Below are positions 10,575 through 18,607 of a stretch of DNA of 64,000 bases, piece by piece (position 1 is the first letter of the stretch; each line of letters starts with the position of its first letter). Under the pieces are notes generated by a model. The model ran no database searches. It saw only the letters and a list, made by a program, of their open reading frames with translations, and was not told where the DNA came from. Position numbers and translations under genes: made by a program. Origin of the DNA: Wyeomyia smithii (lineage: Eukaryota > Arthropoda > Insecta > Diptera > Culicidae); NCBI RefSeq assembly GCF_029784165.1, contig NC_073696.1:26480358-26544357 (forward strand), written 5' to 3'.

Positions 10575-11740
10575 TTGAACTATGAAATGCAGTGTCTCGC
10601 CAGCTACATCCATGGCGGCAGCTCCGTCGCGAGACTAGGTATCGCAGCCCTAGTGAGGCAGCATACTAAAATAAACATACTACGGAGAATCAAGAATTCA
10701 AAACGAACCGGAACAATCGGCAATGACCCAGCCGACGAAATAAGGATGACGATTAGAAGCTCAGTACATGTAACAGTAGATCGCTTAACGACCCGGATGT
10801 CGACCGAATTCTGCTGGATCAGCTAGAACCCCGCCACTTCGACATCGTCGCGCTCCAGGAGCTTTGCCTGAAAGGAGAGAAGGTACGGTGGATTTGACGC
10901 CGCAAGGCACAGTACCACCAAAGCGGCAGGCAATCAGTGACAGGTTGTGTTTGTTGAGAATTAAGAGCCGGTTCCACAACTACACTATTCCCGATGTGCA
11001 CTGCCCTCACGAAGGAAGACCTGATGCAGGGAAAGAAGCGTTCTACGCACAACTGGAGAAACTCTACGATAGCTGCTCGCGTAGAGATATCAAGATCGTC
11101 GTTGGGGACATGAACGGAAGGATAGCCTTATATAAGCCGGCTATCGGCCCGCACAGCCAAAGTCACTTCTTCCTCGACCAACGTACAGCAAAACAAATTG
11201 ACCACGTTCTCAACGACGGCCCGTTCTTCTCAGACATTACAAACGTACGCACCAATCACGGTGATGATCGGACATGACCACTTCGATACAAAAAACTACA
11301 AAACCCTGATAACCGGTAGTCCTCTATGGAAGTCCTTTTGATATTTTCGAACAGAAGGTGCCTATCGGCGAACAGAAGGTGACTATCTACGGAGGAGCAC
11401 AAGCGGACGACGGATAATGGCTACAGCGCATGAACCATGAGTTACAATCGCTACTTGGAGAGAACCCCATTGCACACCTGGCGAAAGACAATAGGTTGCA
11501 GTGGGCCGGTCACATCTTAAGAATGCCGGACGACAGCCATGTGAAATCACTTTTTTTCAGCAACCCTACCGGCACAAGAAATTAAGGGGCGCAGCGTGCA
11601 TGATGGCTCGACCAGATCGAAAGAGACTTGCGAGTGATGAGACGTCTGGGGAACTGGTGAAACACAGCCCAAAACCGAGTAAACTGGCGACTTCTTGATA
11701 CAGCACGAGTTACTACAGCTCTCGTCTGACTGGTAAAGTG
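10575..11740 (+). pseudogene. Non-LTR retrotransposon relic (endonuclease plus RT C-terminus) inside TIR element copy 2
   Basis: It is the counterpart of the relic in copy 1. Endonuclease pieces run from about 10780 (QLEPRHFDIVALQELCLKG) through 10864-11277 (RIKSRFHNYTI, VVGDMNGRI). From 11440 the RT C-terminal signature NRLQWAGHILRMPDD appears, ending near 11735 with NWRLLDTARVTTALV. The catalytic RT domain is deleted between them, and there are several stops and frameshifts. The family is RTE-like endonuclease-reverse transcriptase, whose isolated endonuclease pieces are often mis-annotated as host genes. Confidence 0.82.
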
Positions 11741-12049
11741 AGTAAGAGAGCAAGGGTTGAGAATCGATCCTGGGTGCAGAACTAGTTCTTAGCCAATGAA
11801 TGACGACATCTCAATTTGTGTTGATTTTGATGCTCTGATGAGTAGTATGGAATGTATATATATTAAATACAATCATTCTCTGGGAAATTCTAGGGGGGGC
11901 TAAACACGTTCTAGGGGGGCTTCAGCCCCCCCCCCGTAGTTGCGCCCATGGGTAGGAACCATAGCTTTCCTTATCGCAGTTTATCCTGTTATTTCACCGA
12001 TTATCACGAGGTTAACGGGTCAATAATGGATATGAAGGTAACTCCCCAG

Positions 12050-12315
12050 CAAACCAGAAGTCGTATAAGGATGTTAATTGTAAGTTGCTCAAATGTGCAC
12101 GTCAAGTTTGAAATTACATGAGATGCAACAATAAAATTGTTTATATCGTATAAAATTTAATCCTATGAAACGCTATATTAGGTTGTATATGAAGCAATTT
12201 AACGTGTCATATAAAATTGTAAAATGCGTCATTCCTCTAAGTCGTATAGAATGCAATTTAAAGTTTCAGATGAGAACATTTAAGATAGCCTGCGTAGTCG
12301 TACAAAATCGTAACC
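12050..12315. repeat. Diverged tandem repeat (GTATAAAATT module)
   Basis: Variants of CGTATAAAATTG alternating with ATGCAATTTAA-like segments recur about five times (near 12150, 12210, 12245 and 12300). No gene. Confidence 0.4.
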
Positions 12316-12319
12316 AATT

Positions 12320-12513
12320 TGTAGGGAACGAGAATGAGAGAGAGAGAGAAAAAAAGAAAGAGAGAGTGAGAGTGATAGTAAGAGACAGTGAGGGAAAGGA
12401 AGAATGCAAGTGAGGACAGAGATTGAAAGAAAAAATAAAGTCAGTCGGATGAAATATCTTGATGATAGAAGACAGTTTATTGAATCATCTAAAAGAAGCA
12501 AATAAATATTTCA
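12320..12513 (+). repeat. Left LTR of the gag-only element
   Basis: 194 bp, starts TG and ends CA. It contains an (AG)n-rich segment and AATAAAG near 12435, a possible polyadenylation signal. Confidence 0.85.
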
Positions 12514-12514
12514 A

Positions 12515-12528
12515 TGGCGCAGTCGGTA
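12515..12528 (+). other. Primer-binding site (tRNA-Ser type)
   Basis: TGGCGCAGTCGGTA begins one base after the LTR. It matches the complement of the tRNA-Ser 3' end (TGGCGCAGCCGGTA) with one difference. Use of tRNA-Ser is known among insect Ty3/gypsy elements. Confidence 0.75.
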
Positions 12529-12557
12529 AGTAAGAACCAAGTAAACGCCGGAAAGAA

Positions 12558-12894
12558 TTCCCTGGGAGGAGTAATTTTGGTTCCCTGTGAGGAACCTTTA
12601 TCCCCCTGAGAGGGTATCGATAATTTCCCTGTGGGGAAACGTAGCCCATGAGAGGGTATACAGTTTATTCTCCCTGTGAGGAGTTCATTTGGTTCCCTGT
12701 GAGGAACTTTTATTCCCCTGAGAGGGTGTCGATAGTTTCCCCGTGAGGAAACGTAGCCCCTGACAGGGTATTCGATTTATTCTACTTGTGAGGAATTCAT
12801 TTGGTTCCCTGTGAGGAGTTTCGATTCCACAAAAAAAACGGACAGGAAAAATTTAAAGGAATTATAGTCCTTTTATTGGTCTTCCCGGGAGGAG
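12558..12894 (+). repeat. Array of about 13 short stem-loop modules in the retrotransposon leader
   Basis: Modules of 12-18 nt sit every 20-30 nt. Examples are GGTTCCCTGTGAGGAACC (12579-12596), TTTCCCTGTGGGGAAA (12624-12639), CTCCCTGTGAGGAG (12670-12683), GTTTCCCCGTGAGGAAAC (12735-12752) and CCCCTGACAGGG (12757-12768). Most have a 3-6 bp stem around a CTGWGA-like loop. The stems differ yet pair (GGTTCC/GGAACC, GTTTCC/GGAAAC, CTCC/GGAG, CCC/GGG). The array is also tandemly duplicated, about 113 bp per unit. It lies between the primer-binding site and gag, where packaging or dimerisation signals often occur. Confidence 0.8.
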
Positions 12895-13626
12895 TTTATT
12901 AGTCCGTGTCTCGTGGAAAAAAGGAGAGGTAAAGATGTAAGAAAACACGGTTCGAGATCTATCGTTCCAACAAGTAAGAAAAAATAACATAATGTATGTA
13001 TGCGTGAATGTTGTTGAAGTAATCACAATACATAAAGAAAAATGCAAAACAGAAATGCCAAATATTAAAAAATATATCTGTAGAAAATTCTGCACATCTA
13101 ATATATCCGACTCTAAATTTCAAACGATATTTTGATATATTTATTATTAAAAACAAGTAAAACTACCCAGCAGCTTGCTTAAGATTGTCGAGATTTCATC
13201 AGTTCATGTAATCGCGTCAGTTTACGTAATCGTTTCGTTTCATTTGGATTAGATAAAATCGAAAACAGTGAAAATATAAAATACAAGAGCACATTTTACA
13301 GCACCTTCACGCTTATTCGCAGTATTAGACAAGAATTTAGAACTGTAGTTTTTATTCTTCTGGCCCAATCTAGAAAGATACAATTCTAAATACACGTTAG
13401 TACTTTATTATATACGTAAGTACTTTATTATATAGATTTATATACGGGCTGCTGTCGTTAATGTATGCCGCCAATAGCTTGTACTCCGTAAATGAAAAAT
13501 GTAATTTTTTTCAGCAAATAAAAAAAAGACAGGAAAGATTTTTTTGGTGCGTTTGTTGACATTACCTACATGAACAGTAAACGGAGCAAATCCCGTTAAA
13601 GTTCGTCCAGAACTCTATTGAATGAC

Positions 13627-14504
13627 ATGAATCGTCTAACGCAAAAAAATTAGAAAAAGAAAAACGACTTAATAAGTCCCTCAGAACGGAGTTACAATTG
13701 GCCCACAATCAGAGCCATTCTCTCCGTCATTCGACTGGCTGGATCGAGGAAGAGTTGGCTGCAGACGAAGATAACTTCTTCGGGCAACGAAACTCGACGA
13801 TGAGAGGAGCAGATGAGTCATCTGTACTCACATCGATGACGCTTGCTTCCCTTCAGATTGCTGAATGTAAACTGTTGGAAGGGAAAGACGAGATTGACAA
13901 AAAGTCTTTTCAACAGTGGCGAGATGTACTCGAGTCGGCATTGAAGATTGCTTGCATCACGGACGAATCGACGAAATACAGCATCTTTAGAATGAGAGCA
14001 GATACAAAGTTAATTGACGTTCTGGAAAATACACCTTACGTCGACAAACCAAACGAAGAGACATCCCCATATTCGAATGCTATGAATCGCTTCTCCAAAT
14101 ATTATGGTTCGCGAGACTATACACTCCTACAGCGTCAGAAACTAAGATCAACGATACAAAATAGGACCGAATCAGACTACAAATACGTTAAACGTTTGGC
14201 AGCAGTAGCAAAACTGTGTGAATATAGCTCCGAACAGATGGTCGAGACAGTGGCCGACGTTGTCCAAGCCCATGCACTGAACCAGAAAGCTCGTGAAGCT
14301 GCTCGGAAGATCATTCGCAAAGGAGGTTCACTGCAAGATTTAATGAATAAGGTACGCCCAGCAGAGATAGAAAAACAGAATGAGGAATTGTTTACGAAAA
14401 ATCATCAATCGAGTACCACCGCCGAAATCGCAGCAATTTCGCATTATAAAACTCGGAAACCAGCTAAACTCAATGAGATGTATTCATTTCATATATTTGA
14501 ATGA
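13627..14504 (+). pseudogene. Gag-like protein of the LTR element, truncated
   Basis: The open frame (13698-14504, about 268 aa) has a gag-like capsid region: FQQWRDVLESAL, then YYGSRDYTLLQRQKLRSTIQ, then SDYKYVKRL and an EAARKIIRKGGSLQDL segment. The natural start is probably the ATG at 13627. A run of seven A at about 13643 puts it out of frame with the downstream lysine-rich segment, consistent with loss of one base. The frame ends soon after RKPAKLN without a CCHC zinc knuckle or pol, so the 3' part of gag and all of pol are deleted. Confidence 0.7.
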
Positions 14505-14524
14505 AGAGTAGGCATGAAGGTGGA

Positions 14525-14715
14525 TGTAGGGAACGAGAATGAGAGAGAGAGAAAAAGAAAGAGAGAGTGAGAGTGATAGTAAGAGACAGTGAGGGAAAGG
14601 AAGAATGCAAGTGAGGACAGAGATTGAAAGAAAAAATAAAGTCAGTCGTATGAAATATCTTGATGATAGAAGACAGTTTATTGAATCATCTAAAAGAAGC
14701 AAATAAATATATTCA
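14525..14715 (+). repeat. Right LTR of the gag-only element
   Basis: 191 bp, nearly identical to the left LTR. It is preceded by the purine-rich AAGGTGGA, a likely polypurine tract. Confidence 0.85.
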
Positions 14716-14811
14716 ACGGTTGGATGGATTGGTCACGACAGACACGACACAATTTTTTTCTACAATGTACGTATATGGCCTCCAGATTTGTACACATAAG
14801 CCGGTTTGCCA

Positions 14812-14941
14812 GATCTACGGATTTATCCGTAGATCTACGGATTCGTTCACTTCTACGGAAAAACATTTATATGGGAAATCCGTAGAAAAGAGGGGAAATC
14901 AGGGGAAATCCGTAGAAATCCGTATAATCTACGGATTTTAA
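14812..14941. repeat. Cluster of ATCTACGGAT / ATCCGTAGAT palindromic motifs
   Basis: TCTACGGAT or its complement ATCCGTAGA occurs about eight times in 130 bp, in both orientations, interspersed with GGGGAAATC. No ORF. It could be the subterminal binding region of a decayed TIR element or a foldback. Confidence 0.6.
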
Positions 14942-15129
14942 CGAAATAGGCGACGCTGCACATAGGCGCTTTTCATGCATCTTATATGGTCATTTTGTAC
15001 CAAATAAGGGTTCCAATTTGTTTGCTGGGTCTGAAGTATAATCAAGTGATTTTAGTAATATTCATACCACATTATTGATTACAGCGAAGCACCTCCCCGA
15101 TTCCGAAACCCAGCATTTCAGCTCCCCTT

Positions 15130-17270
15130 CCAGTGAAAAGTTGTAAAAAGTACACGGAAGACTCTCTTCGACTTCGACGGGCTGCTGTCGCCGTGAAAAC
15201 CAATGCAATGACGTTGGGGCAGGCATCCAAATGCTTCGGAGTGCCGAAATCTACAATTAAGTTTCGATTGATTCAAAAATGGACGAAAAAATTTCGTCGC
15301 GTTCCGCAAACTATGCTCACGACTGAAGAGGAATCGAAGATTGTAACTTAGGTGCAAGAAATGGAGCGTCGTGGTTTTTTATGTACGAAACATGCCCTTA
15401 TTTCGAGGGTTAAAGTCTTCTTGGACATAAGCCTGCGTGACTTTTTGTTCAAAAATAACACGCCAGGTAAGTACCATAAAAATTATTGAGCAAGTGCCAA
15501 ACCTAACCTAAAATTTGATTTGCGTAGGTCACAAATGGTTGCAACTTTTTCTTGGCCGTCACAAACAGCTAACTATTTGAACTCCGGAGAGCATTTTTAT
15601 GTCCAGCGTGACCTTACGTGAATTGGACCTTCGGAACTGGTTTGAACACATTCGTAAATACGCAACGGATCATAAAGTCGAGGATATTTTCAAAGACCCG
15701 CGACGTGTTTTAATGATGATGAAACTTCGTTTGTTTTCGATCCCATCACAAAAGCCGTTGTTGCATCCAAAGGAAATCGGAATGTTTATTTGGTCCAGGG
15801 GGCAGATCCCAAAAAGAACGTAACGGTACTTCTTTCGCAGAAGGCTACATGTTTCCGCCAGATGTCATTTTACCATATAAGCGGTTGTCGAAACAGATTT
15901 TGATGAGCTTCGATCCGGATTGGGGCATTGGGAAGTCTGAACGAGGATGGATGGATGGCGAAAACTTCATGGCTTACATACAAAACATCTTGCATTCTTC
16001 TCTGGTTAGTCGAAATGTGCCACTACCAGTAGTATATTTTGTGAATCGTCATGCATCCCATACAGGAGTTGATGCTGTAGAACTGTGTTACGAACTTGGC
16101 ATAATCCTCGTTGCATTGTACCCGAATGCTACACATATAATGCAGCCGGCAGACGTTGCCATTTTCAAACCTTTGAAGAACAGCTGGGCCAAGTGTGTTG
16201 ACGAGTGGAAAACGAAGAACGAAGGTAAAGTGTTCACAGTTGATAATTTTGGCAAGGTGCTGAAGGACGCTATCGACTTGGGTGTTTCTAAAGATATTGT
16301 TCGATCAGGTTTCCGCAAGTGTGGGCTCTATCCATTTGATGCCGACGCTTTGGATTATACGCGATGCATTTCTAAAGATAATCCGACACTGAATGTTTCT
16401 GAGTGTTCCTCAAACACATTCATATTTGAGGAAACTGTACCTGTTAAACTCTGTCATATAGAGGAAGCTCTCAAGCTGGTCAACGCTACCATGATTCAGT
16501 CCATTGATCAAGATGATTCGAACAAGATAGAAAAAGCTCTTTTGTATGTGAACAAGACGATTCTGTCACCGTACAACTCGGATAACACACGTAATACCGA
16601 TCAGGGAAGGGATACGTTAAATGAGGTCGATTTGAACGTTACAATACAGGGTGACATTGTTGCAGAAAATGGATTCGAATATGATCAAGTTGAAACACCT
16701 GACCGTCATTGGCAAGATAATGTTGATGATTTCAACAATCATGTGACTTACTTAAGTCCACAGCTTGATGACAAAGACCAATACGCATTGGAGCTGACTG
16801 ATAAATCTTTCTGTGAGAACTTGGAAGCTAGAATTGATTTAGAAACTAGTACGCAAATTTCGTCGACTGCAGAATTCTCTGAACGGGTTGACAATGGTTC
16901 AATCGTAAAACCAAACAACAAAAAGAATGTTTATAAGGATATAACAAACATTGAACAACCGAATCGCAGAGTCAGTATTTCGACATTTTTTAATGCTCCT
17001 CCTACACCAAGATGTAAAAACGTTCATCGAAATTACTCTCGAAAGCGTCATTTTGTTCTGACGTCAGCTCCGCCTTAAGGAGATTGAAGAAAAGGAGAAA
17101 GAAAAAGAACGTCTGGTTTTGCAGAAGGAACAAAATATGAAAGAACGATCAATCAAGAAAGAATTGAAAAACCAAGAGAAGAAAGAACGGATGAAATTAA
17201 GAGAAGAGAATGCGAAAAAACGTGAATTAAACCGTCAATTGAAGAAGAAATCAAAGAAAGTGTCTTAGAA
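15130..17270 (+). pseudogene. Pogo-like (psq-HTH / DDE_1) transposase, decayed
   Basis: The N-terminal helix-turn-helix reads KKYTEDSLRLRRAAVAV..AMTLGQASKCFGVPKSTI (15133-15351). A TAG (15349) and a TGA (15575) interrupt it. A GT..AG intron at 15467-15527 rejoins the frame (NNTPG/HKWLQLFLGRHK). The first catalytic Asp lies in FNDDETSFVFD (about 15712). The main frame 15849-17078 has MFPPDVILPYKRLSKQ, YFVNRHASHTG and THIMQPADVAIFKPLK. The middle Asp is Asn here (FVNRHASH where FVDGHASH is usual); the third Asp (QPADVA) remains. A charged KEKERL..KKKSKKVS coiled-coil tail follows 17078 in another frame. Three or more frame breaks exclude an active enzyme. Confidence 0.82.
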
Positions 17271-17559
17271 GCAAGGCAGACCCAATCGTAAGGCCAAAAA
17301 ATCCATGGCGGACGATTAGCTGGAGTGTCAGCTTACAAAGGAAAACATCATTATATGATATTTTTTGCGCTGGTTATTTTGATTGTCCGGAATATTTACA
17401 AAATAAAAATATGTTAACGAGAATATAAATATATGAACATAACGCTTCAATGAGAATATCAATGTATAAACTCATTATCCCTGGATGGTCCACGTGGTAC
17501 ACTGATAGCCCCATACTTTTCCACGAAGTGTTTACATATTGCAAATAAAACAATTGTTA

Positions 17560-17842
17560 GTAACTTAATAACTAAAACATTGAGAAAAAGTCAATACAAA
17601 AAGCTGTGCAACAATTGGACATCGAGTGTGCAATAATAAGTTTTAAAGGTTATTTTGCTGTGCAACAATTGGGTGTAGAGGTGCTACACAAAGACCGTGT
17701 TGAGTGCAGATTTTTTGACGAATTTCATACAAATTTTTCTGGGAAATAATTTATTCACCAGCAAAAATATGCTTGCACTTTTCCAAAATCCGCAAAAACT
17801 TTTAAACGAGTGCTTAGCTGTGCAACAAATGAATATTTACCC
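17560..17842 (+). repeat. Right subterminal repeats and TIR of the pogo-like element
   Basis: GTGCAACAATTGG occurs at 17574-17593 and 17659-17677, and GTGCAACAAATG at 17819. These mirror CCAATTGTTGCACA at the left end. Repeated subterminal motifs of this kind usually bind the transposase. Confidence 0.6.
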
Positions 17843-17844
17843 TA

Positions 17845-18272
17845 TATATAATCGAGTCCGACCTGTAATGACAAAAAACATGTGCAACCTTACAGTAAAA
17901 ATACCATGTTTTCTATGTTTACAATAAAAAACATTGTGCATTTACTGTTCTCACCGAGAAATACATCGTAAATTTTTTATCGGGTGAATTTAAGGGCCAG
18001 TTGCAGTGACTATACGCCCTATGCATGCGGCCTAATTTTTAACACAACTGCTCAAACCAGGAACTCCAACCCTGCTGTGTTGATCGTTCTTAAATGACGC
18101 CCGTCGTTCCTAGAGCTCTGAAATCACGCCCTTGGTCGCATATGTGTTTGTCGTAGATCATCGGTTTTCTCGCTCACTCCTTCGTCGCTTTGTACTGACT
18201 GCTGCTGCTGCTTGTTCGGTCGTCGTCCATCGGCTGTCGTCAAACACAATAGCCAGCAGCAGTACCAGCAAC
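17845..18272. other. Upstream spacer; possible 5' UTR exon of Rab5 (18128-18272)
   Basis: 17845-18127 shows nothing. 18128-18272 is more GC-rich with (GCW)n runs and no long ORF, as in mosquito 5' UTR exons. It is interrupted by a hAT MITE and resumes at 18608. Assignment to Rab5 is only a guess from position. Confidence 0.25.
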
Positions 18273-18280
18273 AGTAGCAG

Positions 18281-18599
18281 CAGCGTTGCCAGGTATCCAG
18301 ATTTAGCTGGATTATCAAGATTTTTGAACATGTATCCAGGTAGACAGCTTTGATGTCCAATTATCCAGATTTTTCATGGATGATCCAGATTTTATCAAGA
18401 TTTTATTTTCTCTATTCCGCAAAAAGGTCATCACTTCGATTTTGGCGCGAAATTTTGCAATTTTGTCACCTCAAATTTTGCGTACCCCAAAACTTTTATT
18501 CGAAAAATAAACCTTTCTCCCCACGAAATGACTGCCAGATTTTTTCCAGATTTTATTTTGCCTTTTCCAGATTTTTGAAAAAATGACCTGGCAACGCTG
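18281..18599. mobile_element. hAT-like MITE (TIR CAGCGTTGCCAGGT, 8-bp TSD)
   Basis: CAGCGTTGCCAGGT at 18281 is inverted at the right end (..ACCTGGCAACGCTG, 18599), with the imperfect arms rich in ATCCAGATTT. The exact 8-bp duplication AGTAGCAG lies at 18273-18280 and 18600-18607. The 319-bp interior is AT-rich with no ORF. Confidence 0.92.
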
Positions 18600-18607
18600 A
18601 GTAGCAG

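Larger units (their letters stand above)
9265..11950 (+). mobile_element. TIR element, copy 2 (8-bp TSD), inverted relative to copy 1
   Basis: The termini are CATGGGCGCAACTA (9265-9278) and its complement (11937-11950), with an exact 8-bp duplication GGTAGGAA at 9257-9264 and 11951-11958. The content matches copy 1 (1405-3254) in reverse orientation, except for an 831-bp insertion at 9673-10503. It has no transposase and must have been moved in trans by an 8-bp-duplicating enzyme. The retrotransposon relic inside reads on the plus strand here. Confidence 0.9.
12320..14715 (+). mobile_element. Gag-only LTR retrotransposon (Ty3/gypsy-like, non-autonomous)
   Basis: Two direct LTRs (12320-12513 and 14525-14715) begin TGTAGGGAACGAG and end in TTCA. 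They differ by a few indels in AG and A runs and one or two substitutions. A primer-binding site complementary to the 3' end of tRNA-Ser lies one base inside the left LTR. Then follow a stem-loop array, a gag frame and a purine tract before the right LTR. Protease, RT and integrase are absent. Flanks are AATT on the left and ACGG on the right, so no target duplication is visible, which points to recombination or later rearrangement. It sits inside the pogo-like composite. Confidence 0.85.
7181..17842 (+). mobile_element. Composite pogo-like DNA transposon, expanded to 10.7 kb by nested insertions
   Basis: The left terminus GGGTATTTTGCCAATTGTTG (7181) and the complement of the right terminus (GGGTAAATATTCATTTGTTG, ending 17842) match at 18 of 24 positions. 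Both are bordered by TA (7179-7180; 17843-17844), the pogo/Tc1 target. Subterminal motifs CCAATTRTTGCACA repeat at 7191, 7207 and (inverted) 17574, 17659 and 17819. The pogo-like transposase relic at 15130-17270 supports the class. Inside are SINE pieces, a microsatellite, a TIR element and an LTR retrotransposon. The alternative is two unrelated ends; an uninterrupted relative would decide. Confidence 0.6.

Noticed and set aside
10864..11277. Host gene of the craniofacial development protein 2-like kind
   Set aside because: It is an endonuclease fragment of a non-LTR retrotransposon inside a TIR element, with frameshifts and no introns or start.
12280..12501. 73-aa Leu/Ser-rich minus-strand frame (and its twin at 14484-14702)
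   Set aside because: Both are translations of the AG-rich LTR.
12558..12894. CRISPR-like array
   Set aside because: Repeats are short, palindromic, variable and lie inside a eukaryotic LTR element; there are no unique spacers or cas genes.
13698..13700. TTG as the gag start codon
   Set aside because: Coding-like sequence extends upstream in frame and an ATG lies at 13627 behind a one-base slip in an A run; the TTG is only where the open frame begins.
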